Of a stretch of DNA of 6,333 nucleotides, positions 1-6,333 are shown one piece after another. The position numbers were made by a program, and so were the translations under genes. Each line of letters begins with the position of its first letter. Position 1 is the first letter of the stretch. The stretch comes from a bacterium UBP1_UBA4771. Lineage in GTDB: Bacteria > Krumholzibacteriota > Krumholzibacteriia > Krumholzibacteriales > Krumholzibacteriaceae. Under the pieces are notes generated by a model. It ran no database searches. It was not told where the DNA came from and worked only from the letters and a program-made list of their open reading frames with translations. Location of the stretch: positions 1 through 6,333 of the forward strand of contig DHHN01000203.1 in NCBI GenBank assembly GCA_002403295.1, given 5' to 3'.

Positions 1-1451
1 CGCCGTTCGATCGCCCACCGCGCGGCGTCCACGATATCGCCGGTGATGGCGCCGCCCCATTCGCGATTCCCGGCGTTCATGAAATCCTTCCCGTATCCCG
101 CCGATCCGCGGTGATTCACCTGCAGGCAGGCGTATCCCCGGTTGGCGAGCCATTGAGCCTCGGCGTTGAATTCCCAGTGGAACCTGCCGAACGGCTCGCC
201 GTGCGCCAGGACGACGAGCGGCATGTTCGCTCCCTTCGACCGGGTCGGCATCGTCAGGTACCCGGGCAGCTCGAGGCCATCCCGCGCCGTGATCGTTACC
301 GGCTCCATGCGCGCGAGCTCGTAGCCGCGAAGGGCCGGTTTGTCGTCGAAGAGAAACGTCCCCTTCCTCGCGCTGCGGTCGTACGCGTAATAGGAAACGG
401 GGCCGTTGTCCTTCGTGTAGCTCACGATCCATACGGCATCGGCCGTATCGCGATTGACGAGATTGAAATCGCCTTCGTCGAGGTCGAGGAGCGCCTCGAT
501 ATCCGCTTCGATACGCGGATCGAGGATCCGGATCTCTCTGCGCTGCCCGGTGAAAAACACCGCCTGAACGTCGTGGGTGCGCGGGTCGAGCCAGGCCATG
601 GAGATGTCGTAGCGCGGATGCTCCGCGATGACGGTCATGGAATCGTTCAACAGCGAGATCGATACGAGCCGGCCGGCGTTGGCACCGATCGCGTCGATGC
701 AGTACATCGCCGACCCGTCGAGCGTGAACCGCACCGGCCCGCTCGACGCCCCGTCTTCGAAGCTCCAGCGGCGGAGCTCCCGCCAGGGATCGCGTTCGCT
801 CGCCCGCACGAGGAGCGTCGATCCTCCCTGTTCGTCGGCCGCGAGCGCGCCCCGCACGGCGAAGCTCGTATCCGCGAACCAGCGAACGATCCCCCCGGGA
901 TTCGGCGCGACGAGGACGAGATCGCCGGTCTGCAGATCGAGGCGGTATACGTCGAAACGCCGCCTGTCGATCCGGTTCATCTGCACGAGCGCTTGGTTCG
1001 GCCGGTTGTTCCAGAGCGCGAGGACGGAGACCATTGCGCCGTCGAACGGGATGTAATCGCGGGTCTCGCCCGTGTCGACGTCGACGCCGTACAGGCGGAA
1101 GTCCTCCATGCCGGTGCGATCGTGCACGTACAGGATCTGCCGGCTGTTTTTCGCCCAGTAGTAGCTCTTGATCCCCCGCTCCGCCTCGCGCGTCAGCGGG
1201 CGGTCGCCGGTTCCGCCGACGCCCTTCAGGTATATGTTGAGGACGCCTCCGAGCGGTGCGAGGTACGCCATCCGTTGTCCGTCGGGCGAAACGGTCGGGG
1301 AGGCTTTGACCGGATTGTCGAAGAGAGTCTGCAGGGGGATCAACTCGCATTCGCGCTTCGCGCACGCCGCCGCGATCGCGGCGGCGGCGAGGCATGCGGC
1401 CAGCCGAAGAGCCGCGCGCGATCGAGTCGATCTCCCGTCGATTCCATCCAT
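1..1451 (-). CDS. S9-family serine peptidase (prolyl oligopeptidase / acylaminoacyl-peptidase type), probable lipoprotein, 3' end outside window
   Basis: The 483 visible codons form an open frame that runs off the window edge. An N-terminal signal-like stretch (basic residues 7-16, then an Ala/Leu-rich core 17-29) ends at Cys30 in an AAAC context, a weak but plausible lipobox, so the protein is probably exported and lipid-anchored. Next comes a beta-propeller-like region with a PD40/TolB-type repeat at residues 51-66 (SPTVSPDGQRMAYLAP). The alpha/beta-hydrolase domain starts near residue 410 with the entry motif HGEP at 417-420, followed by EAQWLANRGYA (431-441), NHRGSAGYG (446-454) and NAGNREWGG (459-467), all typical of S9 peptidases. 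The nucleophile serine (GxSxGG) and the catalytic Asp and His should lie beyond the edge and cannot be checked. The family cleaves peptides, often releasing N-terminal acyl amino acids or cutting after proline; specificity cannot be read here. The ATG has a GGAG 11 nt upstream. The usual HGGP motif reads HGEP. Family assignment is firm; lipoprotein status is inference. Confidence 0.93.
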   Translation of the reverse strand, partial: MDGIDGRSTRSRAALRLAACLAAAAIAAACAKRECELIPLQTLFDNPVKASPTVSPDGQRMAYLAPLGGVLNIYLKGVGGTGDRPLTREAERGIKSYYWAKNSRQILYVHDRTGMEDFRLYGVDVDTGETRDYIPFDGAMVSVLALWNNRPNQALVQMNRIDRRRFDVYRLDLQTGDLVLVAPNPGGIVRWFADTSFAVRGALAADEQGGSTLLVRASERDPWRELRRWSFEDGASSGPVRFTLDGSAMYCIDAIGANAGRLVSISLLNDSMTVIAEHPRYDISMAWLDPRTHDVQAVFFTGQRREIRILDPRIEADIEALLDLDEGDFNLVNRDTADAVWIVSYTKDNGPVSYYAYDRSARKGTFLFDDKPALRGYELARMEPVTITARDGLELPGYLTMPTRSKGANMPLVVLAHGEPFGRFHWEFNAEAQWLANRGYACLQVNHRGSAGYGKDFMNAGNREWGGAITGDIVDAARWAIER

Positions 1452-1486
1452 ATCGTCTTATACTCCGAAAACGCGCGCCGGTTCGG

Positions 1487-1516
1487 ATTTTATGCGCGAG
1501 CGGCGGAGGGCGTCAA
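1487..1516 (-). promoter_or_regulatory. Probable sigma70-type promoter for the S9 peptidase gene
   Basis: On the minus strand TTGACG (1511-1516) and TAAAAT (1487-1492) are separated by 18 nt. Each matches its consensus hexamer (TTGACA, TATAAT) at five of six positions, which is uncommon by chance in such GC-rich DNA. Transcription would start near 1480, giving a leader of about 30 nt that contains the GGAG ribosome-binding site at 1463-1466. The TGA stop codon of trmFO (1513-1515) lies inside the -35 box. Inferred from sequence only. Confidence 0.6.
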
Positions 1517-2826
1517 GCATTTAACCCGCAATCGCGAGTAGCGAGGAATCCTTTCAACGCGTCCAGGGAACGCTCGACGTAGAGTCGTTTTCGCTCGAGG
1601 CGACGGGCCGAAAGCGGCGGCAGGAGTCCGAAATTGACGTTCATCGGTTGATAGGGGCTTCCGCCCTCGGCGCAATGCCGCTGAAGCGCGCCGAGAAGCG
1701 TCTCGGGCGGAAAGAGCAGAGACTCGCGGCCGCGGAGAAATCGCTCGATGTTCACGGCCGCGACCGCGCCGTGAGCGATCGATTCCATGTACCCTTCGAC
1801 CCCCGCGATCTGCCCGGCGAAGAAGAGCCCGGATCGCCGCCGCGACATCTGGGCCGCGTCGAGCAGCCGAGGCGCGTCGAGGAACGTGTTCCGGTGCACG
1901 GCCCCCCACCGGAGCACCGCGGCCTCGCGAAACCCCGGCAGAACCGAGAGAAGCTCGCGCTGCGCGTCTCGGGCGAGACGGGTCTGAAAGCCGACGAGGC
2001 CCATGAGAGATCCGTCCCGGGTCTCGCGGCGCAGCTGGAGCACCGCGTGCGGCTCGCGCCCCGTTCGCGGGTCGGCGAGACCCTTCGGCTTGAGAGGACC
2101 GAACCGGAGGGCGTCCTCGCCGCGCGCCGCGATCACCTCGACCGGCAGGCAGCGCTCGAAACAGCGGGTATCCTCGAATCCGCGTTTCTCGATGACCGGC
2201 GCCTCCCGCAGGAAGGCCGCGAGCGCGCGGTACCGCTCGCGATCGATGGGGATGTTCCAGTAGTCGTCCCCTCCCTTGCCGTAGCGCGACGCCCAGTATC
2301 CGGCCTCGGGATCGAGGGCCTCGGCGCCCACCGATATGGAAATCGCGTCGTAGAAATGCAGGTGCTCCTCGCCGAAGTGCAGGGCGAGCGCCGACGAGAG
2401 CGCGGGAGAGGTGAGCGGGCCTGTCGCGACCGCGGCGACCGGAGGCAGATCGAGGTCCCGGCGCTCCTCCCGCGCGAGACGGACGAGCGGCTCCGCCTCC
2501 ACGAGATCGGTGACGGCGCGCGCGAAGAGCGTCCGGTCGACGGCGAGGGCGTGGCCCGCCGGCACCCGGCACCGCTCCGCCGCCTCGAGCAGGCGGCAGC
2601 CGAGGAGGCGAAGTTCCCGTTTGAGAAGACCCGACGCCGTCTCGGCGTCATCCGATTTCAGGGAATTGCTGCAGACGAGCTCGGCGAGCAGATCCGTCCC
2701 GTGGGCCGGCGTCGCGACGGCGGGACGCATTTCGAAGAGATCGACGGGGACGCCGCGTCCGGCGAGCTGGAGCGCGAGCTCGCTGCCCGCGAGCCCCCCG
2801 CCCACGACGGCGACCGGCTGGGTCAC
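1513..2826 (-). CDS. trmFO: TrmFO: FAD/folate-dependent tRNA (uracil-54-C5)-methyltransferase
   Basis: This 437-residue protein, close to the usual length of about 435-450, matches TrmFO (formerly Gid) throughout. The enzyme uses 5,10-methylenetetrahydrofolate as carbon donor and reduced FAD to form ribothymidine at U54 in the T-loop of tRNA, in the cytoplasm. Visible signatures are the N-terminal dinucleotide-binding motif GGGLAGSE (9-16; G9, G11, G14), the ELVCSNSLKSDD block (49-60) with Cys52, the FERCLPVEV block (223-231) with Cys226, FAGQIAGVEGYMES (336-349) and YQPMNVNFGLLPPL (392-405). Cys52 and Cys226 correspond to the two cysteines implicated in catalysis in characterised homologues. 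The GTG start overlaps the topA stop as GTGA and has GAGG 7 nt upstream. The frame stays open far upstream inside topA, but that part is out-of-frame topA sequence, and homology begins right at this GTG. Coupled expression with topA is expected; topA-trmFO is a common gene pair. Confidence 0.97.
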   Translation of the reverse strand: MTQPVAVVGGGLAGSELALQLAGRGVPVDLFEMRPAVATPAHGTDLLAELVCSNSLKSDDAETASGLLKRELRLLGCRLLEAAERCRVPAGHALAVDRTLFARAVTDLVEAEPLVRLAREERRDLDLPPVAAVATGPLTSPALSSALALHFGEEHLHFYDAISISVGAEALDPEAGYWASRYGKGGDDYWNIPIDRERYRALAAFLREAPVIEKRGFEDTRCFERCLPVEVIAARGEDALRFGPLKPKGLADPRTGREPHAVLQLRRETRDGSLMGLVGFQTRLARDAQRELLSVLPGFREAAVLRWGAVHRNTFLDAPRLLDAAQMSRRRSGLFFAGQIAGVEGYMESIAHGAVAAVNIERFLRGRESLLFPPETLLGALQRHCAEGGSPYQPMNVNFGLLPPLSARRLERKRLYVERSLDALKGFLATRDCGLNA

Positions 2827-5018
2827 GGGGAGACCTCGTGGCGGCACGACGGGCAGCGGAGGTGGCGGCCCTTCTTCTTGCTGTCCTTCTCGACGAGATA
2901 ATCCTTCGAACACGCCGGGCAGAGCCGGCCGGTCGGCTTGTCCCAGCTCGCGTAGGTGCATTTCGGATAGTTGCTGCAGCCGTAGAAGACCTTGCCGCGC
3001 TTCGTCCGCCTCTCGCCCAGCTGCCCGCCGCAGCCGGGGATCGGGCACGGGATGCCGAGCGTCACCGCCTCCGTATACTTGCACTCCGGGTACTTCGTGC
3101 ACGCGATGAACTTTCCGAAGCGTCCGCTGCGGTACGCGAGCTTCCCGCCGCATTGGGGGCAGGAGCGGTCGATCGCCGCCTCCTCCTCGAGAGGCCTCGT
3201 GAACCGGCACTCGGGAAAGCCGGGGCACGCGAGAAACGGGCCGTTGCGCCCCCATTTTTTGACGAGCGTCTTGCCGCAGTTCTCGCACAGAGCGTCCGAT
3301 TCCTCTTGAACGAGGCTCCGGAGCTCCGCGCGCCGCTCCTTTACCGCGGCGAGATCGACCATGAGCGGATCGTAGAAGAGCTTCACGACGTCCCGCCAGT
3401 CTTCCTTCGCTTCCTCGACCTTGTCGAGCTCGGTCTCCATGCGGGCCGTGAAATCGACCTCGAAGATGTCGCGGAAGAGCCGGTCGAGCATCTTCCAAAC
3501 CTGCCCGCCGAGCTCCGTCGGATGCAGCGCGCTGCCCTGCTTCTGAACGTAATCGCGCGCCTGGATGACGCCGAGGATCGTGGCATAGGTGCTCGGGCGT
3601 CCGATCCCCTTCTCCTCGAGCTCCTTTATGAGCGAGGCCTCCGTGTAGCGGGGCGGCGGTTCGGTGAAATGCTGCGACGCGTCGAGGCTCCGGATGGAGA
3701 CGCCGTCGCCGGCCTCGAGATCCGGAAGCCATTCGTCCCGCTCCGGCGCGTCGTCCTGCATGACGGCCAGAAAACCGGGCTTGACGAGCTTCCTGCCGCC
3801 GGCGCGCAGGAGAAAACGCTCTCCGGCGGCGATATCGACCTCGCGCACCGCGTACACGGCCGGCGCGGCGAGCGACGCGAGGAAACGCTGCCACACGAGA
3901 CGGTACAGGGCGAGTTGATCCTTGTTCAGGTGCGCGCGAAGCGCGTCCGGCGTGCGGTAGCAGTCGGTCGGGCGGATCGCCTCGTGGGCGTCCTGCGCGA
4001 GCTTCATCTTCCGGAACGTCCTGCGGCCGCCGGGCAGGATATCCGGTCCGTGCGTCTCCCCGAGATACGAGGTCCCGCGGCGGTACGCCTCGTCGCTCAC
4101 GCGCGTCGAATCGGTCCTCATGTAGCTGATGAGGCCGACCGATCCCTCCGGCCCGAGATCGATCCCCTCGTAGAGCTGCTGCGCGACGAGCATCGTTTTC
4201 TTCGCGGAAAAACCGAGTCTCGTCGCGGCCTCCCGCTGCATCGAGCTCGTGATGAAGGGAGGCTGCGGATTCCGGAGCTTTTCCCGGTCGACGGCGGCGC
4301 TCACGACGAGCCGTTCGCGCCTGATCGCGGCGAGCGTCTCGTCCGCCGTTTTCTTCGACGGAATCTCCGGCTTCTTGCCGTCGATCTTGAGAAGCTTCGC
4401 CGCGAACGATTCGCCGGCGGACGTGTCGAGCGTTCCCTCGATCGACCAGTATTCCCGCGCGACGAACGCCCGGATCGCCTCCTCGCGCTCGCAGATGAGA
4501 CGGAGCCCGACGCTCTGGACGCGCCCGGCGCTGAGCCCCTTGTAGAATATCTTCCAGAGAACGGGGCTGATGAGGTATCCGAAAAGCCTGTCGAGCACGC
4601 GGCGCGCCTGCTGGGCGTTCACCTTGTCGGTATCGATGTCCCGCTGGTTTCCGACCGCCTCGTCGAGCGCCTTCTTCGTGATCTCGTTGAATATGATCCG
4701 CTTGATCGGCGTCTTCGTCGGCTTGAGCACCTCGTTCAGATGCCAGGCGATCGCCTCTCCCTCGCGGTCCATATCCGTGGCGAGCAGGATCGTGGAGCTC
4801 TTGCCGGCCTCCCGCTTGAGCTCCGCCATGACCTTCGTCTTCCCTTTGACGGCGACGTATCGCGGCGCGAATCCGTTCTCGACGTCGATGCCGAGCTCGC
4901 GCTGCGGCAGATCCCGCACGTGTCCGACGGAGGCCTTGACCGCGTAGCCCGGGCCCAAATATTTCTTTATGGTTCGTGCCTTGGCGGGGGACTCCACGAC
5001 GACGAGGACCTGATCCAC
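2823..5018 (-). CDS. topA: DNA topoisomerase I (type IA, omega protein) with four C-terminal zinc fingers
   Basis: This 731-residue type IA topoisomerase relaxes negatively supercoiled DNA by passing one strand through a transient break, with a 5'-phosphotyrosine link. The N-terminal TOPRIM domain carries VVVESPAKA (6-14; Glu9) and TDMDREGEA (81-89), whose D82, D84 and E86 form the Mg2+-binding acidic cluster. LSAGRVQSVGLRL (162-174) is the conserved active-site arginine block. ISYMRTDST (297-305) holds the catalytic Tyr299, and the DAHEAIRPT (343-351) and GIGRPSTYA (471-479) blocks follow. The C-terminal tail has four cysteine clusters: C578/C581/C598/C604, C620/C623/C640/C646, C658/C663/C681/C687 and C700/C703/C722/C725. 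The last has a different spacing (CxxC-x18-CxxC) and ends six residues from the C-terminus. All catalytic residues are present. The start is GTG, with AAGGGAG upstream and a 5-nt spacer; homology begins at this codon (DQVLVVVESPAK). It lies 13 nt after the DUF494 gene and overlaps trmFO by 4 nt. Confidence 0.98.
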   Translation of the reverse strand: MDQVLVVVESPAKARTIKKYLGPGYAVKASVGHVRDLPQRELGIDVENGFAPRYVAVKGKTKVMAELKREAGKSSTILLATDMDREGEAIAWHLNEVLKPTKTPIKRIIFNEITKKALDEAVGNQRDIDTDKVNAQQARRVLDRLFGYLISPVLWKIFYKGLSAGRVQSVGLRLICEREEAIRAFVAREYWSIEGTLDTSAGESFAAKLLKIDGKKPEIPSKKTADETLAAIRRERLVVSAAVDREKLRNPQPPFITSSMQREAATRLGFSAKKTMLVAQQLYEGIDLGPEGSVGLISYMRTDSTRVSDEAYRRGTSYLGETHGPDILPGGRRTFRKMKLAQDAHEAIRPTDCYRTPDALRAHLNKDQLALYRLVWQRFLASLAAPAVYAVREVDIAAGERFLLRAGGRKLVKPGFLAVMQDDAPERDEWLPDLEAGDGVSIRSLDASQHFTEPPPRYTEASLIKELEEKGIGRPSTYATILGVIQARDYVQKQGSALHPTELGGQVWKMLDRLFRDIFEVDFTARMETELDKVEEAKEDWRDVVKLFYDPLMVDLAAVKERRAELRSLVQEESDALCENCGKTLVKKWGRNGPFLACPGFPECRFTRPLEEEAAIDRSCPQCGGKLAYRSGRFGKFIACTKYPECKYTEAVTLGIPCPIPGCGGQLGERRTKRGKVFYGCSNYPKCTYASWDKPTGRLCPACSKDYLVEKDSKKKGRHLRCPSCRHEVSP
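2834..2837 (-). promoter_or_regulatory. Ribosome-binding site of trmFO, inside the end of topA
   Basis: GAGG on the minus strand lies 7 nt before the GTG at 2824-2826. It supports that GTG as the trmFO start and fits translational coupling across the 4-nt GTGA overlap with the topA stop. Confidence 0.65.
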
Positions 5019-5023
5019 GGGTG

Positions 5024-5030
5024 CTCCCTT
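5024..5030 (-). promoter_or_regulatory. Ribosome-binding site of topA
   Basis: AAGGGAG on the minus strand, 5 nt before the GTG at 5016-5018, is a strong Shine-Dalgarno match filling about half of the 13-nt gap after the DUF494 stop. It confirms the GTG start of topA. Confidence 0.75.
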
Positions 5031-5031
5031 C

Positions 5032-5475
5032 TCAGTGCAGCGGTTCGTCGCGCCGCGCCGTATCGGGGGTCACGTCGTCCGGCAGGTCGGCGATGTATCG
5101 TCCGGCGAGCTCCTTCACCTCGTCGAGGGAAACAGGAGGCGCGAATTCGAACGCGGCGTTGTCGATGATCATGCTGAGCTGCATCTCGGAGACGACGCCG
5201 AGACGGCGCAGGTTGATGAGGTACCCCTGGGCGGCCACCGAGAGGCCGTGCTTCTCGAACTCCCCGAGGACGCGGCTCGCCGAACGAGCGGCCGGATCGG
5301 GAAATTGATCGCTCGCGGCGGCGCCGACGTCCAGCATCCGGAAGGCCTGCCTGATCTCGAAGCGGTTGTACCCGAGACCCTCGAGCTCCTCCTGGACGAT
5401 CGCCGACTCCCGCAACTCTCCCGGATCGAGATCCATGATGTAATCGATGATTTCCTTTATGCGTTCATTCATCAT
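5032..5475 (-). CDS. DUF494 / Smg-family protein of unknown function
   Basis: This is a small, acidic, helix-rich protein of 147 residues with no signal peptide or membrane segment. It resembles the DUF494 (Smg) family. An N-terminal helix (NERIKEIIDYIMDL) is followed by an EELEGLGYNRFEIRQAFRML segment like the 'L...GF...I..AL.WL' region of Smg. A later block, GYLINLRRLGVVSEMQLSMI, continues into the D..AFE...VSLDEVKELA.RYI part, matching the 'GFL..L....VL....RE.VI.R...LD..E..LEDLKW' pattern known from E. coli Smg. The biochemical role of the family is not established; the conserved position next to topA suggests a link to DNA metabolism or simply an old operon. Two adjacent ATG codons (5475 and 5472) can serve as start; upstream there is only a weak GGCGG. 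A TTG start at 5505 is open in frame but would begin inside a hairpin and adds Arg/Gly residues atypical of the family. The stop is 13 nt before topA. Family assignment rests on remembered similarity, length and context. Confidence 0.8.
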   Translation of the reverse strand: MMNERIKEIIDYIMDLDPGELRESAIVQEELEGLGYNRFEIRQAFRMLDVGAAASDQFPDPAARSASRVLGEFEKHGLSVAAQGYLINLRRLGVVSEMQLSMIIDNAAFEFAPPVSLDEVKELAGRYIADLPDDVTPDTARRDEPLH

Positions 5476-5488
5476 CGCGATGCCGCCC

Positions 5489-5503
5489 GCTCCGCGCCGG
5501 AGC
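5489..5503 (-). repeat. Perfect inverted repeat (small GC hairpin) upstream of the DUF494 gene
   Basis: On the minus strand GCTCC-GGCGC-GGAGC can form a 5-bp stem with a 5-nt loop, 13 nt before the first ATG of the DUF494 gene. No T-run follows, so it is not a convincing intrinsic terminator for secA. The right arm contains a GGAG, but 14 nt from the ATG is too far for an ideal Shine-Dalgarno site. It could modulate translation or be chance in GC-rich DNA. Confidence 0.35.
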
Positions 5504-5523
5504 AATTCAGGGTATAATGGGGT

Positions 5524-6333
5524 TCAGGAGCCCTTTCCGCAACATCTTTTGTATTTCTTGCCGCTGCCGCAGGGGCACGGATCGTTGCGGCCGGCGCGAT
5601 GTTCCACGCGCACGGGCTCGCGTTTCCGAGGCGGCGCGAGCGCCGCTTCGCGCGCCGCCTCGCCCGGCGCCGGCGCACCCGCGCCCGGGGGCGCCGCGGC
5701 GCGGCCGGCCGCGCCGTAGGCGTTCGCCACCTGATGCACGGCGACTCCCGCGTCCGGACGTCGCCGGCGCGCGCCCGGCTCGGGATCGAACCGCGCGTGA
5801 AAGATCGCCCAGAGGATCGACCGGTCGATGTCTTCGACCATCGCCGTGAACATCTGAAACGCTTCCTGCTTGTATTCGATGAGCGGGTCCTTCTGCGCGT
5901 ACGAGCGCAGGTGAATCCCCTCGCGCAGGTAATCGAGCTCGTAGAGGTGATCCATCCATTTCTCGTCGATGCTCTGGAGCATGACGTAGCTCATGAAACG
6001 CCCCATGATCTCGGGCGGGATCACCGATTTGCGCAGTTCGAACGCCTCGATCGCCCGCGCGCGGAAATGATCGTAGAGGATCTTCAGATCGGCCGAGCGA
6101 TCGTCGAAGACGCCGGCGAAATCGAACGAGACGAGAAAGAGGCTCGCCAGCTCGGCGGCCGCCGCGTCGAGATCCCATTCGTCGGGCGGTTGGCTCTCGG
6201 GGGCGTGCGCGTCGATCGCGGCGCCGGCCACGTTCTCGATGAGCTGCGTGACGACCGCGTCGAGGTTGTCGCTGTCGAGGATTTGGCTCCGGCGGCCGTA
6301 GATCACCTCGCGCTGCTTGTTCATGACGTCGTC
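5524..6333 (-). CDS. secA: Preprotein translocase ATPase SecA, C-terminal 269 residues (5' end outside window)
   Basis: SecA is the cytosolic ATPase motor that drives unfolded preproteins through the SecYEG channel. Only the C-terminal part is here, entering the window at DDVMNKQREVIYGRR, the conserved start of the late helical scaffold/wing region. The block from VMLQSIDEKWMDHLYELDYL through REGIHLRSYAQKDPLIEYKQ to EAFQMF is the two-helix finger and helical scaffold, nearly matching E. coli (MDYLRQGIHLRGYAQKDP). A low-complexity Ala/Pro/Gly/Arg linker (roughly 5620-5770) leads to the C-terminal SEC-C zinc motif, CPCGSGKKYKRCC (5539-5577). Its CxCx8CC cysteines bind Zn2+ and, in characterised SecAs, contact SecB and phospholipids. 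The stop is TGA at 5524-5526. The reading frame is intact within the window; the nucleotide-binding domains lie upstream of it. The next gene, DUF494, starts 48 nt later on the same strand with no obvious terminator between them, so read-through is possible. Confidence 0.97.
   Translation of the reverse strand, partial: DDVMNKQREVIYGRRSQILDSDNLDAVVTQLIENVAGAAIDAHAPESQPPDEWDLDAAAAELASLFLVSFDFAGVFDDRSADLKILYDHFRARAIEAFELRKSVIPPEIMGRFMSYVMLQSIDEKWMDHLYELDYLREGIHLRSYAQKDPLIEYKQEAFQMFTAMVEDIDRSILWAIFHARFDPEPGARRRRPDAGVAVHQVANAYGAAGRAAAPPGAGAPAPGEAAREAALAPPRKREPVRVEHRAGRNDPCPCGSGKKYKRCCGKGS

Noticed and set aside
1464..1491. TCCGAA...TTCGGA inverted repeat followed by TTTT on the plus strand, terminator-like
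   Set aside because: It is oriented for plus-strand transcription, where there is no gene. The stem is only 6 bp with a 12-nt loop. On the minus strand one arm overlaps the -10 box and would not be transcribed from the predicted start.
2827..3894. N-terminal extension of the trmFO frame up to position 3894
   Set aside because: The frame is open, but this part is topA read out of frame. Known TrmFO sequences begin at the dinucleotide-binding motif a few residues after the GTG at 2826, which also has its own ribosome-binding site.
2838..5168. Very long open frame (776 codons) on the plus strand opposite topA; similar ones at 111-1541 and 1648-2901
   Set aside because: These are shadows of the minus-strand genes. 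The GC-rich third positions of topA, the S9 gene and trmFO suppress stop codons on the opposite strand. The translations are Arg/Glu/Leu-rich with no recognisable motifs, while the minus-strand frames hold complete known families.
5513..5518. Perfect TATAAT on the plus strand
   Set aside because: No -35-like hexamer lies 16-19 nt upstream (the region is GC-rich), and a transcript would run antisense into secA with no gene to serve.
5620..5770. Very GC-rich stretch considered as a possible insertion or repeat element
   Set aside because: It reads in frame as the Ala/Pro/Gly-rich linker before the SEC-C zinc motif, a region that is normally variable and low in complexity in SecA. No direct repeats or element ends were seen.
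5507..6178. 223-codon minus-strand frame overlapping secA, and 110-codon plus-strand frame at 5517-5849
   Set aside because: The sequences are low-complexity Arg/Gly/Ala-rich and out of frame with the clearly conserved SecA C-terminus; no motif was recognised.

Overview
This window is a GC-rich, tightly packed bacterial chromosomal segment in which every supported gene lies on the minus strand. Transcription therefore runs from high to low coordinates. In that order it holds the 3' part of secA, a small DUF494/Smg-family gene, a complete topA (DNA topoisomerase I), a complete trmFO (folate-dependent tRNA m5U54 methyltransferase), and the 5' part of a gene for an S9-family serine peptidase (prolyl-oligopeptidase / acylaminoacyl-peptidase type) that is probably a lipoprotein. 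The secA and S9 genes are cut by the window edges; the three in between are intact.

Organism: the sequence does not allow a firm placement. The high GC content, the use of TrmFO and the lipoprotein signal on the peptidase suggest a GC-rich bacterium. TrmFO is the folate/FAD enzyme typical of Firmicutes, alpha- and deltaproteobacteria and several deep lineages, whereas gammaproteobacteria use SAM-dependent TrmA. The Smg-topA linkage suggests a Gram-negative of the deltaproteobacterial or FCB-like kind (Gemmatimonadota, Eisenbacteria and similar). This is inference.

Layout: secA ends at 5524. A 48-nt gap with a small hairpin precedes the DUF494 gene (5032-5475). A further 13 nt, holding a clear Shine-Dalgarno site, leads to topA (2823-5018, GTG start). 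topA and trmFO (1513-2826, GTG start) overlap by 4 nt in a GTGA junction, so these two are almost certainly cotranscribed and translationally coupled. After trmFO come 61 nt, and then the S9 peptidase starts at 1451. A good sigma70-type promoter (TTGACG-18-TAAAAT) lies in this gap, and its -35 box contains the trmFO stop codon. The peptidase is therefore probably its own transcription unit.

Function: the genes serve core information processing and envelope functions: protein export (SecA), relaxation of negatively supercoiled DNA (TopA) and tRNA modification (TrmFO), followed by a probably exported peptidase. DUF494/Smg has no established biochemical role, but its place beside topA is widely conserved. 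No mobile element, CRISPR array, RNA gene or intergenic stretch above 62 nt was seen, and no sign of a novel system. The points worth a second look are the HGEP variant in the S9 catalytic-domain entry motif, the promoter built into the trmFO stop, and the presence of secA where dprA often stands.
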